Of a DNA stretch of 64,000 nt, positions 17,454 to 25,082 are shown in pieces. Under the pieces are notes generated by a model. The model saw only the letters and a list, made by a program, of their open reading frames with translations, made no database searches and was not told the DNA's origin. Both the position numbers and the translations under genes were made by a program. The stretch comes from JL08 sp039969355. Its GTDB lineage: Bacteria > Pseudomonadota > Alphaproteobacteria > Rhodobacterales > Rhodobacteraceae. The stretch is taken from contig JBDVOA010000031.1 in NCBI GenBank assembly GCA_039969355.1, forward strand, positions 124,001 through 188,000. The letters run 5' to 3'. How positions within the stretch are numbered: position 1 is the first letter of the stretch; every line of letters starts with the position of its first letter.

Positions 17454-17501
17454 TTGAATCCCATATTGAGCATAATGTAGCCTTCTATTCAACTCATTAT
17501 G
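17454..17501. promoter_or_regulatory. Candidate operator: two interleaved inverted repeats between Lrp gene and arginase
   Basis: TTGAAT (17454-17459) pairs with ATTCAA (17487-17492), and CATAATG (17471-17477) pairs with CATTATG (17495-17501). The two palindromes are interleaved, not nested, within 48 bp of AT-rich sequence directly upstream of the TTG start of the regulator and 38 bp before the arginase ATG. This is where a divergent Lrp-type regulator would be expected to bind. No experimental support can be drawn from sequence. Confidence 0.4.
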
Positions 17502-17539
17502 GCGGTTATGAACCTTTAAACGGAAAGTCGAGGCCTAAC

Positions 17540-18463
17540 ATGAAACGGAATACCTGCATATTGATTGGCGCCCCTGTGGATAGCGGCAAGCGACGCAAAG
17601 GCTGCTTGATGGGTCCCGATGCATATCGCACCGCTGGATTGGCCGACGCATTGCGCGATCTGGGTCACAAGGTAGAGGATCAGGGTAACCTCACACCCGC
17701 ATCTCACCAGCCGGACGAAAATGGCGACAAGATTTATGCCCTGCAGGAAAGCATAGGCTGGACCAACCGGCTGATCCGTGCAGCTGAAAACGCAATGCCA
17801 AGAGGTCTGCCAATATTTATGGGCGGCGACCATAGTCTGTCGCTCGGCAGCGTGGCTGGCGCTGCAAATCATGCGGCCAGCCAGAACCGTCCGCAATTTG
17901 TCCTTTGGCTGGACGCCCACAGTGATTTTCACACGCCACAAAGTACTGATTCAGGCAATCTGCACGGTACGCCGCTGGGGTATGTTACCGGGCGGGAAGG
18001 GTTTGGCGGCTTTCCGGCAGTGACAAACCCGATACCGCAAGAGAACATTTGCATCATCGGGTTGCGCTCGGTCGATCACGCAGAGCGTGACGCGTTACAG
18101 CAAACTGGCATCCATTGCCACGACATGCGTGCCCTTGACGAAACCGGCATTGCCAAACCTCTTTCCGCCTTCCTCGACATCGTAAAGGCGGCAGACGGGT
18201 TTCTTCATGTCTCGCTTGATGTCGATTTCCTGGACCCGTCCATTGCGCCAGCGGTGGGCACGACGGTACCCGGCGGCGCGACGATACGCGAAGGCCATCT
18301 GGCCATGGAAATGTTGCACGACAGCGGTCTGATGACCTCGCTGGATCTGGTCGAGCTTAATCCCGCCCTTGATGAACGCGGGCGCACCGCACAGGTCATG
18401 GTCGATCTGGCTGCATCCGCACTTGGTCGCCGCGTCTTTGACCGTCCGACGCATGGATTTTGA
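17540..18463 (+). CDS. rocF: Arginase
   Basis: 307 residues, full length for the arginase/ureohydrolase family. The manganese-binding motifs are all present: GGDHSLSLG near residue 94, DAHSDFHT near 127, and SLDVDFLDPSIAPAVGTTVP near 225, with the substrate-loop SGNLHG in between and ELNP near the end. The SDFHT plus SGNLHGTP pattern is that of true arginases, not agmatinases. It converts arginine to ornithine and urea in the cytoplasm. First gene of a tight operon: ctlX starts 2 nt after its stop. No urease genes are in the window. Confidence 0.95.
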   Translation: MKRNTCILIGAPVDSGKRRKGCLMGPDAYRTAGLADALRDLGHKVEDQGNLTPASHQPDENGDKIYALQESIGWTNRLIRAAENAMPRGLPIFMGGDHSLSLGSVAGAANHAASQNRPQFVLWLDAHSDFHTPQSTDSGNLHGTPLGYVTGREGFGGFPAVTNPIPQENICIIGLRSVDHAERDALQQTGIHCHDMRALDETGIAKPLSAFLDIVKAADGFLHVSLDVDFLDPSIAPAVGTTVPGGATIREGHLAMEMLHDSGLMTSLDLVELNPALDERGRTAQVMVDLAASALGRRVFDRPTHGF

Positions 18464-18465
18464 TC

Positions 18466-19398
18466 ATGCAGCTGCAAGCCCCAAATTCGGTTGTGATGAT
18501 CCGCCCGCACCACTTTCGCTCAAACCCTCAGACAAAAGGCGATAATGCGTTTCAGTCCAATGCAAACGCCAGCGACGTACAGATAAGCCTGAGCGCGCGG
18601 TCAGAGTTTGACGCGGCCGTCGCGATGCTGCGTGCCACGGGCGTGCGAGTGCATGATTTTGATGATCAAACCATCGAAACACCAGATTCAGTCTTTCCCA
18701 ATAACTGGTTCTCAACACATGCGGGCGGTCATGTCGCGGTCTATCCGATGTTTGCAGAAAACAGACGGCGCGAGCGACGTTGGGATGTTATAGACATGCT
18801 CAAGCGTGACTACCGAGTACAGGATGTCATCGACTATTCCGGACTGGAGCATGACAGTCTGGCGCTGGAAGGTACTGGCGCAATGGTTCTGGATCACATC
18901 GGGCGGATCGCCTATGTGGCAAGGTCCAACCGTGCCGACCCGATATTGCTTGAGCGGTTCTGTACCCACTTCAATTTTGAACCTATTTCGTTTGAAGCAC
19001 AGGATGAGGCGGGGCGTGATGTTTATCACACCAACGTGCTGATGACGATCGGGACACGTTTTGCCCTTGTCGGGCTCGACATGATCACGTCGCCCGAGCG
19101 CCGAAATACGGTTGCGACACGTCTGGCGGAAACCGGACATGATGTGATCAACCTGACAGCGCAGCAGATCGGCGCGTTTGCAGGCAATGCGATTGAACTC
19201 TCCGGTATTGACGGTCCTGTCCTCGTGCTGTCCGCGCGTGCTCTGAGTGCATTTACGCCAGATCAGCTCGCGCGGATCGAGGTGCATGCGCGCTTGCTGC
19301 CGCTGTCTATCCCAACCTTAGAAACCGCCGGTGGTTCGGTCCGCTGCATGATTGCAGGCATCCATCTGGCCCAACGCGTCCCCGAGGTCCATCAATGA
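18466..19398 (+). CDS. ctlX: CtlX-like hydrolase of the amidinotransferase/arginine-deiminase superfamily
   Basis: 310 residues from the ATG at 18466. The N-terminal NSVVMIRPHHF and FPNNWFSTHAGG (the conserved D/N-rich loop after PDSV), EHDSLALEGTGAMVLDH, the His-bearing YHTNVLMTIG and the C-terminal GGSVRCMIAGIHL with a catalytic-type Cys match the group annotated as citrulline utilization hydrolase CtlX. Members of the superfamily hydrolyse guanidino or ureido groups through a Cys-His-acid triad. In an operon with arginase and ornithine cyclodeaminase it could convert citrulline (or a related compound) to ornithine, giving a second entry to the pathway. The start lies just after the rocF stop, and its own stop overlaps the next gene as ATGA. 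Confidence 0.88.
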   Translation: MQLQAPNSVVMIRPHHFRSNPQTKGDNAFQSNANASDVQISLSARSEFDAAVAMLRATGVRVHDFDDQTIETPDSVFPNNWFSTHAGGHVAVYPMFAENRRRERRWDVIDMLKRDYRVQDVIDYSGLEHDSLALEGTGAMVLDHIGRIAYVARSNRADPILLERFCTHFNFEPISFEAQDEAGRDVYHTNVLMTIGTRFALVGLDMITSPERRNTVATRLAETGHDVINLTAQQIGAFAGNAIELSGIDGPVLVLSARALSAFTPDQLARIEVHARLLPLSIPTLETAGGSVRCMIAGIHLAQRVPEVHQ

Positions 19399-20444
19399 TA
19401 AACCCAAATCCATCCGACAAAGCGCTCGTCCCTTTTGTTTCGGTCGATCACATGATGCAGCTAATCCACCATATCGGTTTAGAAAAAATGCTGCGCGATC
19501 TGGGTGACTATGTTGAAGAAGACTTCCGACGTTGGGAGCTGTTTGACAAGACACCCCGCGTCGCAAGTCACTCGGCGGAAGGAGTGATTGAATTGATGCC
19601 AACCTCTGACGGAGAGGTTTACGGTTTCAAATATGTAAATGGCCATCCAAAGAACATGAAGGATGGCCTGCAAACTGTTACAGCTTTTGGACTTTTAGCA
19701 GATGTCGGCAATGGATATCCCGTGCTGCTGTCGGAAATGACCATGCTCACGGCGCTGCGCACTGCTGCAACGTCGGCGATGGTCGCAAAGCATCTAGCGC
19801 CTAAGGGCAGCACCACAATGGCGATGATCGGCAATGGCGCACAATCTGAATTTCAATCGCTCGCCATGAAGGCGATTTGTGGCATCGACACTGTGCGGCT
19901 TTATGATATTGACCCTGCTGCGACAGCAAAATGTGCGACGAACTTGGCGGGGCATGGGCTGAAGGTTGTGACATGTGCAAGCGCCGAAGACTCCATGGAA
20001 GGCGCGCAGATCATCACCACCTGCACCGCTGACAAGCAGAATGCTACGATTCTGACCGACAACATGGTCGGCTCGGGCGTGCACATCAACGCCATCGGAG
20101 GAGATTGCCCGGGCAAGACGGAATTGCACGCAGATATCCTGCGCCGCTCAGATATTTTTGTCGAATTCCCGCCCCAGACCCGGGTTGAGGGCGAGATTCA
20201 ACAACTTGATGCGGACCATCCCGTTACTGAACTGTGGAAAGTCATCTCTGGCACAGCAAAGGGCCGCACATCAAATCGCCAGATCACCCTGTTTGACAGC
20301 GTAGGTTTCGCCGTCGAGGATTTCAGCGCCTTGCGTTATGTGCGCAATCATATCAAAGGCACATCGTTTTATCACGATCTGGATCTGCTGGCGGACCCCG
20401 ATGACCCACGCGATCTGTTCGGGATGCTGCATCGGGCTGAATAG
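19395..20444 (+). CDS. ocd: Ornithine cyclodeaminase
   Basis: 349 residues. The substrate-binding Lys region GFKYVNGHPKNMKDG and the LTALRTAATSAMVAKHL helix are typical, followed by a Rossmann motif in AMIGNGAQSEFQSLA and the INAIGGDCPGKTEL segment with the catalytic-type Asp. This is the long, bacterial ornithine cyclodeaminase type, as opposed to shorter mu-crystallin-like proteins. It deaminates ornithine to proline and ammonia using NAD. Coupled to ctlX by ATGA, completing an arginine to ornithine to proline route. It converges on the SDR gene with 45 nt between the stops and no evident terminator hairpin. Confidence 0.95.
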   Translation: MINPNPSDKALVPFVSVDHMMQLIHHIGLEKMLRDLGDYVEEDFRRWELFDKTPRVASHSAEGVIELMPTSDGEVYGFKYVNGHPKNMKDGLQTVTAFGLLADVGNGYPVLLSEMTMLTALRTAATSAMVAKHLAPKGSTTMAMIGNGAQSEFQSLAMKAICGIDTVRLYDIDPAATAKCATNLAGHGLKVVTCASAEDSMEGAQIITTCTADKQNATILTDNMVGSGVHINAIGGDCPGKTELHADILRRSDIFVEFPPQTRVEGEIQQLDADHPVTELWKVISGTAKGRTSNRQITLFDSVGFAVEDFSALRYVRNHIKGTSFYHDLDLLADPDDPRDLFGMLHRAE

Positions 20445-20489
20445 TAACCGGAGCCACGGTAGGTTTTCTAATTTCGGACACTCGAGCGA

Positions 20490-21305
20490 TTATAGTCCCG
20501 TCAGAGTTCCGTCCTCTGCCATTGCGTTGGCCTGGGCCAAAGCCGTGGTGGGGACATGTGGGTGTGAAAATATCCAGAATTTCCCTGCGGCGATGGATTC
20601 CAACACAATGCCCGCGGCGATGTCGGGGTCCATTCCATCGTCGATAATGGGTTTGAGGATCTCAGCAAACTGGCGGCTCGCTTCAGTTTCGTGATGTTGC
20701 GCAAGTGATGCCGCTGAACGGTCCCGTGTGCTGTCCAGAATGGCCGACTTAATCGCACTTGGGCAGAATACCGACGCACTTACTGGGGAATCGGCTGCCC
20801 GCAAATCGCGTTCAAGGCTTTGCATCAACCCAACGACGCCAAACTTCGAGACGTTATAGGCCGCCAGATGGCTGGTGCCATAAAGACCGGATTCTGAGGC
20901 CGTCGCATTGATGTGACCAAATTCCTGTTTCTGCATAATTGGCAGGAAAACCTGCAAACCATGGATCGGCCCCCAAAGATTGACTGAAAATGTCCAGCGC
21001 CAGTCCTCAATCGACGTATCCTGCGTCATCCCCGGCTGTGCGATCCCGGCATTGTTAAACAGAATGTCGACGCGCTCAAAGTGGTCTAGCGTCGCTTTGG
21101 CCAAGGCCTCGACCTGATCCAGTTCAGCTACATCAGTTGGTACACAAAGAGTTTCAGTGCTTTGCAATTCCTGTGCCACGGCCTCTAGCGGGGCAGTGTT
21201 ATATCCGGCCAACACAAGTTTCATACCAGCTTTGGCGCACGCATGCGCCAAACCTTTGCCCAATCCGCTGCCGGCACCCGTTATTACAGCGACTTTGTCT
21301 CTCAA
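20490..21305 (-). CDS. SDR-family oxidoreductase
   Basis: 271 residues from a TTG at 21305, chosen because GAGGAG lies 9 nt upstream and it gives the normal SDR start LRDKVAVITGAGSGLGKG; an ATG at 21368 would add 21 residues. The classic features are TGAGSGLG, NNAG, the catalytic Tyr and Lys in AAYNVSKFG, and NINA-type central loop INATASESG. Classical NAD(P)-dependent short-chain dehydrogenase; the C-terminal part (ILKPIIDDGMDPDIAAGIVL) suggests the group that acts on larger hydroxy compounds, but the substrate is unknown. It stands alone, convergent with the arginine operon. Confidence 0.88.
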   Translation of the reverse strand: MRDKVAVITGAGSGLGKGLAHACAKAGMKLVLAGYNTAPLEAVAQELQSTETLCVPTDVAELDQVEALAKATLDHFERVDILFNNAGIAQPGMTQDTSIEDWRWTFSVNLWGPIHGLQVFLPIMQKQEFGHINATASESGLYGTSHLAAYNVSKFGVVGLMQSLERDLRAADSPVSASVFCPSAIKSAILDSTRDRSAASLAQHHETEASRQFAEILKPIIDDGMDPDIAAGIVLESIAAGKFWIFSHPHVPTTALAQANAMAEDGTLTGL

Positions 21306-21399
21306 GGAAGGTTTCTCCTCTAGGCAGATTAGAAGATTTTTTGTCCTTTTGAATACCAGATCCAGCAATCTCGTAGTTGACGACGAACACCTCTGCGAT

Positions 21400-22605
21400 T
21401 CAGTCCTGTGGAACTAATGCTGCACTTGTATCCCTCGCAGTGTAAGGTTTGGAAACTGGCGTGGGTCGCGTTTGCACAACAGGCTCAGGCAAGCCAAGCA
21501 AGTGATGCAATTCCGATTTTGCTTCCGGCGAAATGACACGACCATTCGACGCATTCAGAAATGCCTCGCGCGCATCCCGTGCGGCATCAGGTATCTCAGA
21601 TTTGGCCTCCTGAATGTTTTCTACAATACCCTCTCTTTCGACTTCGTATGACCGGGCGGGTTTCAGCTCATCTGTCAGCTCGTTCAATGCGACGTCATAG
21701 TTCGGATCATTCGGGTCAAGTGCCGCTATATCTTCCACGATATCACTACTACTGCGACCTTCGTATCCAGCATCGAGCTTCTTCAGATCAGTCACATTCC
21801 TCCGCACGTCTTCACGCAACTCGTAGAACTTCTCAGCCGACTCCTTGTATGCGGCAATCCGCCCGACCTGACTGGTTGGCGCGGCGTTCTGAAAGGCCTT
21901 CGGATTGGCGTTAGCGGCGTTAAGCCCTCTGAGTTTAGGATCGACCGCGCGACGGCGAGCAACATCCCGAGAGGTCGTGTCGACTCGCGCCTTATCCCGC
22001 TCCCGACGATAATAATCGTCCCTGTCTCCTCGGACGTACTCACGCGATCTGGGGCGCGGCGACTTGTCCATAGGACGGTTGGCCCTAGTTGAATGTTTCT
22101 TGTATGTTTTTCGGGTTTTCTTGCGTTCAGCGCCAAATAGCTTTCTTACATCGCGGCCAAATTCCTGCCCCATGCGCGAAACGTCATTATAGGCGCGCCG
22201 ATGTTTCTTAGAATGCTGCCCTTCGTAGCGCTTCTTGTGAATGCCATTTTGTTTCTTGTACTTATGTTTTGAAGAATACTTTTTGTGCTTTTTGTGTTTG
22301 TATTTAGCCTGCTTCTTATACTTGCTATGTTTATGATCGTGTTTCGCATACGACTTCCGATGGCTCTTTTTGTGTGATTTACCATGGCCATGTCGGTTAT
22401 CCGCTTTTGACTTGCTCGATTTGCCGTGCTTACCCGATTTGCCATGCTTGCCGGATTTAGAGTGTCCCTTGCCTCCTCCATGACTTTTGTCATTTTTTGC
22501 AAACGCGGAATTCGGCGACAGTAATACTGTTGCGACGGTCGCGGATGCTGCAACAAGCACTACAACTGCCGCGGCACACACCAGACGGTTCAAAAAAGTC
22601 GACAC
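21400..22605 (-). CDS. Exported Lys/His-rich protein of unknown function
   Basis: 401 residues from a GTG with GGGAGG upstream. A Sec signal (VCAAAVVVLVAASATVATVL ending near AFA) is followed by roughly 110 residues (about 37-150) dominated by Lys, His, Ser, Gly and Tyr, with imperfect short repeats such as KSGKHGKSGKHGKSSKSK and YKHKKHKKYSSKHKYKK. The middle is Arg/Asp/Tyr-rich (RGDRDDYYRRERDKARVD) and the C-terminal ~180 residues look like an acidic helical domain. Low complexity of this kind could bind metals or polyanions such as DNA, LPS or teichoic-like polymers, but no family is recognisable. Single gene on the minus strand, 142 nt or less from neighbours. Confidence 0.75.
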   Translation of the reverse strand: MSTFLNRLVCAAAVVVLVAASATVATVLLSPNSAFAKNDKSHGGGKGHSKSGKHGKSGKHGKSSKSKADNRHGHGKSHKKSHRKSYAKHDHKHSKYKKQAKYKHKKHKKYSSKHKYKKQNGIHKKRYEGQHSKKHRRAYNDVSRMGQEFGRDVRKLFGAERKKTRKTYKKHSTRANRPMDKSPRPRSREYVRGDRDDYYRRERDKARVDTTSRDVARRRAVDPKLRGLNAANANPKAFQNAAPTSQVGRIAAYKESAEKFYELREDVRRNVTDLKKLDAGYEGRSSSDIVEDIAALDPNDPNYDVALNELTDELKPARSYEVEREGIVENIQEAKSEIPDAARDAREAFLNASNGRVISPEAKSELHHLLGLPEPVVQTRPTPVSKPYTARDTSAALVPQD

Positions 22606-22668
22606 GCTAATCCTCCCATTTATGATGAACAGACTAACACCGGCACCAAATTTGTCGACTATTGCTTA

Positions 22669-23256
22669 TTAAGCCTCAAGTTCAGCGTCCCAATAGAGAA
22701 AATCCATCCAGCTTTCGTGCAAGTGGCCCGGTGGAAATTTGCGCCCCATATTACGCAGTTCTTCCGACGCCGGTTGGCGGGGCGGCTTGCGCAATGACAT
22801 GCTGGTGCGGTGCAGTGCCTTTGACCCTTTTCGCAGATTACACGGCGAACAGGCCGCGACGACGTTTTGCCAGCTGGTCACACCGCCACTCGCGCGAGGC
22901 ACAACATGGTCAAACGTCAGATCCCCCTTTGCGCCGCAGTACTGACAGCGAAATTCGTCCCGCAGAAATAAATTAAAGCGCGTGAAGGCCACGCGCTTTT
23001 GAGGTTTTACATAATCCTTCAGAACGACCACCGAAGGAATATTGATCTCGGTACTGGGGCTTCTGACAACGGCGTCATATTCAGCGACAATATCCACCCT
23101 GTCCAGCCAGACGGCCTTGATCGCTTCTTGCCAAGGCCATAGTGACAGCGGGTAGTAGGAAAGCGGTCGGTAATCCGCATTGAGCACCAACGCCGGATGG
23201 TGCTTTAGCGCTCCGGATGCGCGTACAAATTCTGTTCTGAAATTACCGTCCATCAA
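22669..23256 (-). CDS. HNH endonuclease
   Basis: 195 residues. The HNH core is complete: CQYCGAKGDLTFDHVVPRAS, then GGVTSWQNVVAACSPCNLRK, giving two CxxC zinc-knuckle pairs and the DHVVPRxxGG...N pattern. The N-terminal half (HPALVLNADYRPLSYYPLSLWPWQEAI) is the extension found in a widespread stand-alone bacterial HNH group that is not linked to mobile elements. Its biological role is not known to me. The C-terminus ends DFLYWDAELEA. It is transcribed away from the gene-free region that carries two DnaA-box-like sites. Confidence 0.92.
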   Translation of the reverse strand: MMDGNFRTEFVRASGALKHHPALVLNADYRPLSYYPLSLWPWQEAIKAVWLDRVDIVAEYDAVVRSPSTEINIPSVVVLKDYVKPQKRVAFTRFNLFLRDEFRCQYCGAKGDLTFDHVVPRASGGVTSWQNVVAACSPCNLRKGSKALHRTSMSLRKPPRQPASEELRNMGRKFPPGHLHESWMDFLYWDAELEA

Positions 23257-23614
23257 AGACTCGTTCCCCGCCCGGCTGTTCTGCGTTCAAGCACCAGGGC
23301 GGGAGACAACCGCCCCGATTCAAAAGTGACTATATATCGTGGTTGAGCGCTGACAAGCCCCCGTTTATCCACAATATGTCGCGGATTTTCTAATACGCGA
23401 CCATGACATCGACTTGACACTTATCCACAGGAGTCCTCGCGTGCAGGAATACCTCGAAAATCAACGCGAAAATGTGAACAGACTGGTTCGGCTTTTTGCT
23501 TCCAGCCGCCCAAAAGCAGCAGTCTTCTGCCAACTACGCCTGTGTCTGCGGAGTGGACAAAGCCGACGTTCGAATTTCATGGACAAAGTATTTGAACGAA
23601 ATTTCGTTGAGGTA
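23257..23614. other. Gene-free stretch upstream of the HNH endonuclease
   Basis: About 360 bases between two minus-strand genes. It holds two DnaA-box-like 9-mers and an inverted repeat, listed separately. A plus-strand frame from a GTG at 23442 with CAGGAG upstream runs into the neighbouring gene and has no family-like sequence, so I do not call it. The HNH promoter must lie here. Confidence 0.5.
23365..23429 (+). promoter_or_regulatory. Two consensus DnaA boxes flanking an inverted repeat
   Basis: TTATCCACA occurs at 23365-23373 and again at 23421-23429, both on the plus strand with starts 56 bp apart. Between them GTCGCG (23378-23383) and CGCGAC (23396-23401) form an inverted repeat around a 12-nt AT-rich loop. 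The boxes match the strong E. coli-type DnaA consensus exactly. No dnaA, parA, hemE or rep gene is near, so this need not be an origin. Confidence 0.45.
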
Positions 23615-24088
23615 TCAACTCTTCAATCGTTGGCGCGCTTCACTTTTGTTCCCTTTGGCTGGCATCAGTTCCGAAACCCGACCCAATCCAAAAGACGGCA
23701 TCCCAGAATAAACAGCTTCATATTGCCCCGCCTTTATCAGGTACGTCTCGTGCCAAATTCCGACATCTGACCGGCTTTCCTTCATGCGTTTGTTGAAGGC
23801 AATCCATGCGGGATAATGCGCGTTGTCTTTGGAGCGAGCATAGGCCTCAAGATGGTCAAAACTTCGCCAGTATTGGACAATTACGCCCAAGCTGAGACCG
23901 TTATGCCCTAGAAAGCCCGTCTCATCGGAGGGTAAGGAGTCCAGTTCTTTCAGCATTTTCGGCATGGCCAAAAATACAGGTAGCCATTTGTGAGGTTTCC
24001 AGAGTTTGTTCACCCGCATGCCTATAAGAAAAACGACAAAGTCACCTTCAATGTTGGCGGCCATCCGTTCCCCAAGAATTACTGCCAT
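23615..24088 (-). CDS. DUF4188-family protein
   Basis: 157 residues from the ATG at 24088, which has AAGGAAG 6 nt upstream. MAVILGERMAANIEGDFVVF, IGMRVNKLWKPHKWLPVFLA and QYWRSFDHLEAYARS are typical of DUF4188, a small alpha/beta-barrel family related to heme aldoxime dehydratase- and monooxygenase-like dimeric proteins. The His in WHETY and the YWRS segment could contribute to a pocket. Function unknown. Single gene; 176 nt separate it from the esterase gene behind it on the same strand. Confidence 0.82.
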   Translation of the reverse strand: MAVILGERMAANIEGDFVVFLIGMRVNKLWKPHKWLPVFLAMPKMLKELDSLPSDETGFLGHNGLSLGVIVQYWRSFDHLEAYARSKDNAHYPAWIAFNKRMKESRSDVGIWHETYLIKAGQYEAVYSGMPSFGLGRVSELMPAKGNKSEARQRLKS

Positions 24089-24291
24089 AAAAAACTTCCT
24101 TTTTAAAAAATACATCGATCACTTGACCATAGACTAGTTGAGGCGACCCACACAATCTTGCCAAAAAATAGATATGAAACGAATTGGGAATGTATCCGCA
24201 TAGGGCTCCTTGCCGCCGTTCGCAGCGGTCTGAGCGGAAGTCCGCAGTGGAGACATCACGCGATCTTAAAATTTATAGGTCCTGAATGGTC

Positions 24292-24960
24292 CTACCCCAG
24301 ACCCAACTTATCACGCATGAAAGCAAGCGCGACGCTTAACCCATCTGGCGCTATGCCGTGGCCTGTGCCTTTCATGATGTGGGCGTAAACATCTGTAAAA
24401 CCGGCCGCTTGCAAAGCCTCGGCCGCCTCGGGCAAAGATTGAACCGGCACCACTTCGTCCTCGTCGCCGTGCACCAGCAGGATTGGAGGGCGCACGACCA
24501 CTTCGTCTTCCAACGTTTCAGGCGACATGAGCCGACCCGAAAACCCGACAACGCCTGCGATCTCGTCTTCCCGCCGGGGCGCCACATGCAGCGCCATCAT
24601 AGTGCCTTGTGAAAACCCGAAGAGCACGACCTGCTCTGGCAATACATTCTCATCCACCATTAACGCATCGAGAAAGGCGTTCAGATCCTCAACCGATGCA
24701 CGCATGCCGCGTTCGGCCTCTTCCTCGGACGATCCGTCAATCCATGGAATGGGAAACCACTGAAACCCCATGGGCGCACCGTCGCAATCCTCGGGCGCAT
24801 CGGGAGCGACGAACAGGGTGTCCGGCAAGTGTTCGGCCAGTGGATCCGCCAACCCCAGCAGGTCTGCCCCATTTGCGCCGTAGCCGTGCAAAAATACGAC
24901 GATGGACTTCAGATCCCCGGACGCTGGCGCGCGACGGCCTGCACTCAAAACCCGTGTCAT
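24292..24960 (-). CDS. Carboxylesterase/phospholipase-like alpha/beta hydrolase (PF02230 type)
   Basis: 222 residues, the normal length. Catalytic triad readable as Ser in FGFSQGTMMAL, Asp in HGDEDEVVPV and His in GTGHGI; the oxyanion region is VFLHGYGANGADL. This matches the cytosolic carboxylesterase/lysophospholipase group. It hydrolyses carboxylic esters; the physiological substrate is not predictable. Alone on the minus strand between the phosphate permease and the DUF4188 gene. Confidence 0.92.
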   Translation of the reverse strand: MTRVLSAGRRAPASGDLKSIVVFLHGYGANGADLLGLADPLAEHLPDTLFVAPDAPEDCDGAPMGFQWFPIPWIDGSSEEEAERGMRASVEDLNAFLDALMVDENVLPEQVVLFGFSQGTMMALHVAPRREDEIAGVVGFSGRLMSPETLEDEVVVRPPILLVHGDEDEVVPVQSLPEAAEALQAAGFTDVYAHIMKGTGHGIAPDGLSVALAFMRDKLGLG

Positions 24961-25082
24961 GTCGATGTACTCTCCTGCCCGTCGCTCTGGTTGAATGTTT
25001 CATGGCATTTGGCAGAGGTGATCACAACCCTATCCAGAACCCGGAACGCTTAGGATACGTCAAAAGCCAAATTGCCCTGGGC

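Noticed and set aside
23442..23770. Plus-strand frame starting GTG after CAGGAG, reading VQEYLENQRENVNRLVRLF
   Set aside because: Has an acceptable ribosome site but overlaps the well-supported DUF4188 gene on the other strand, and its second half is basic, unstructured sequence without family features.
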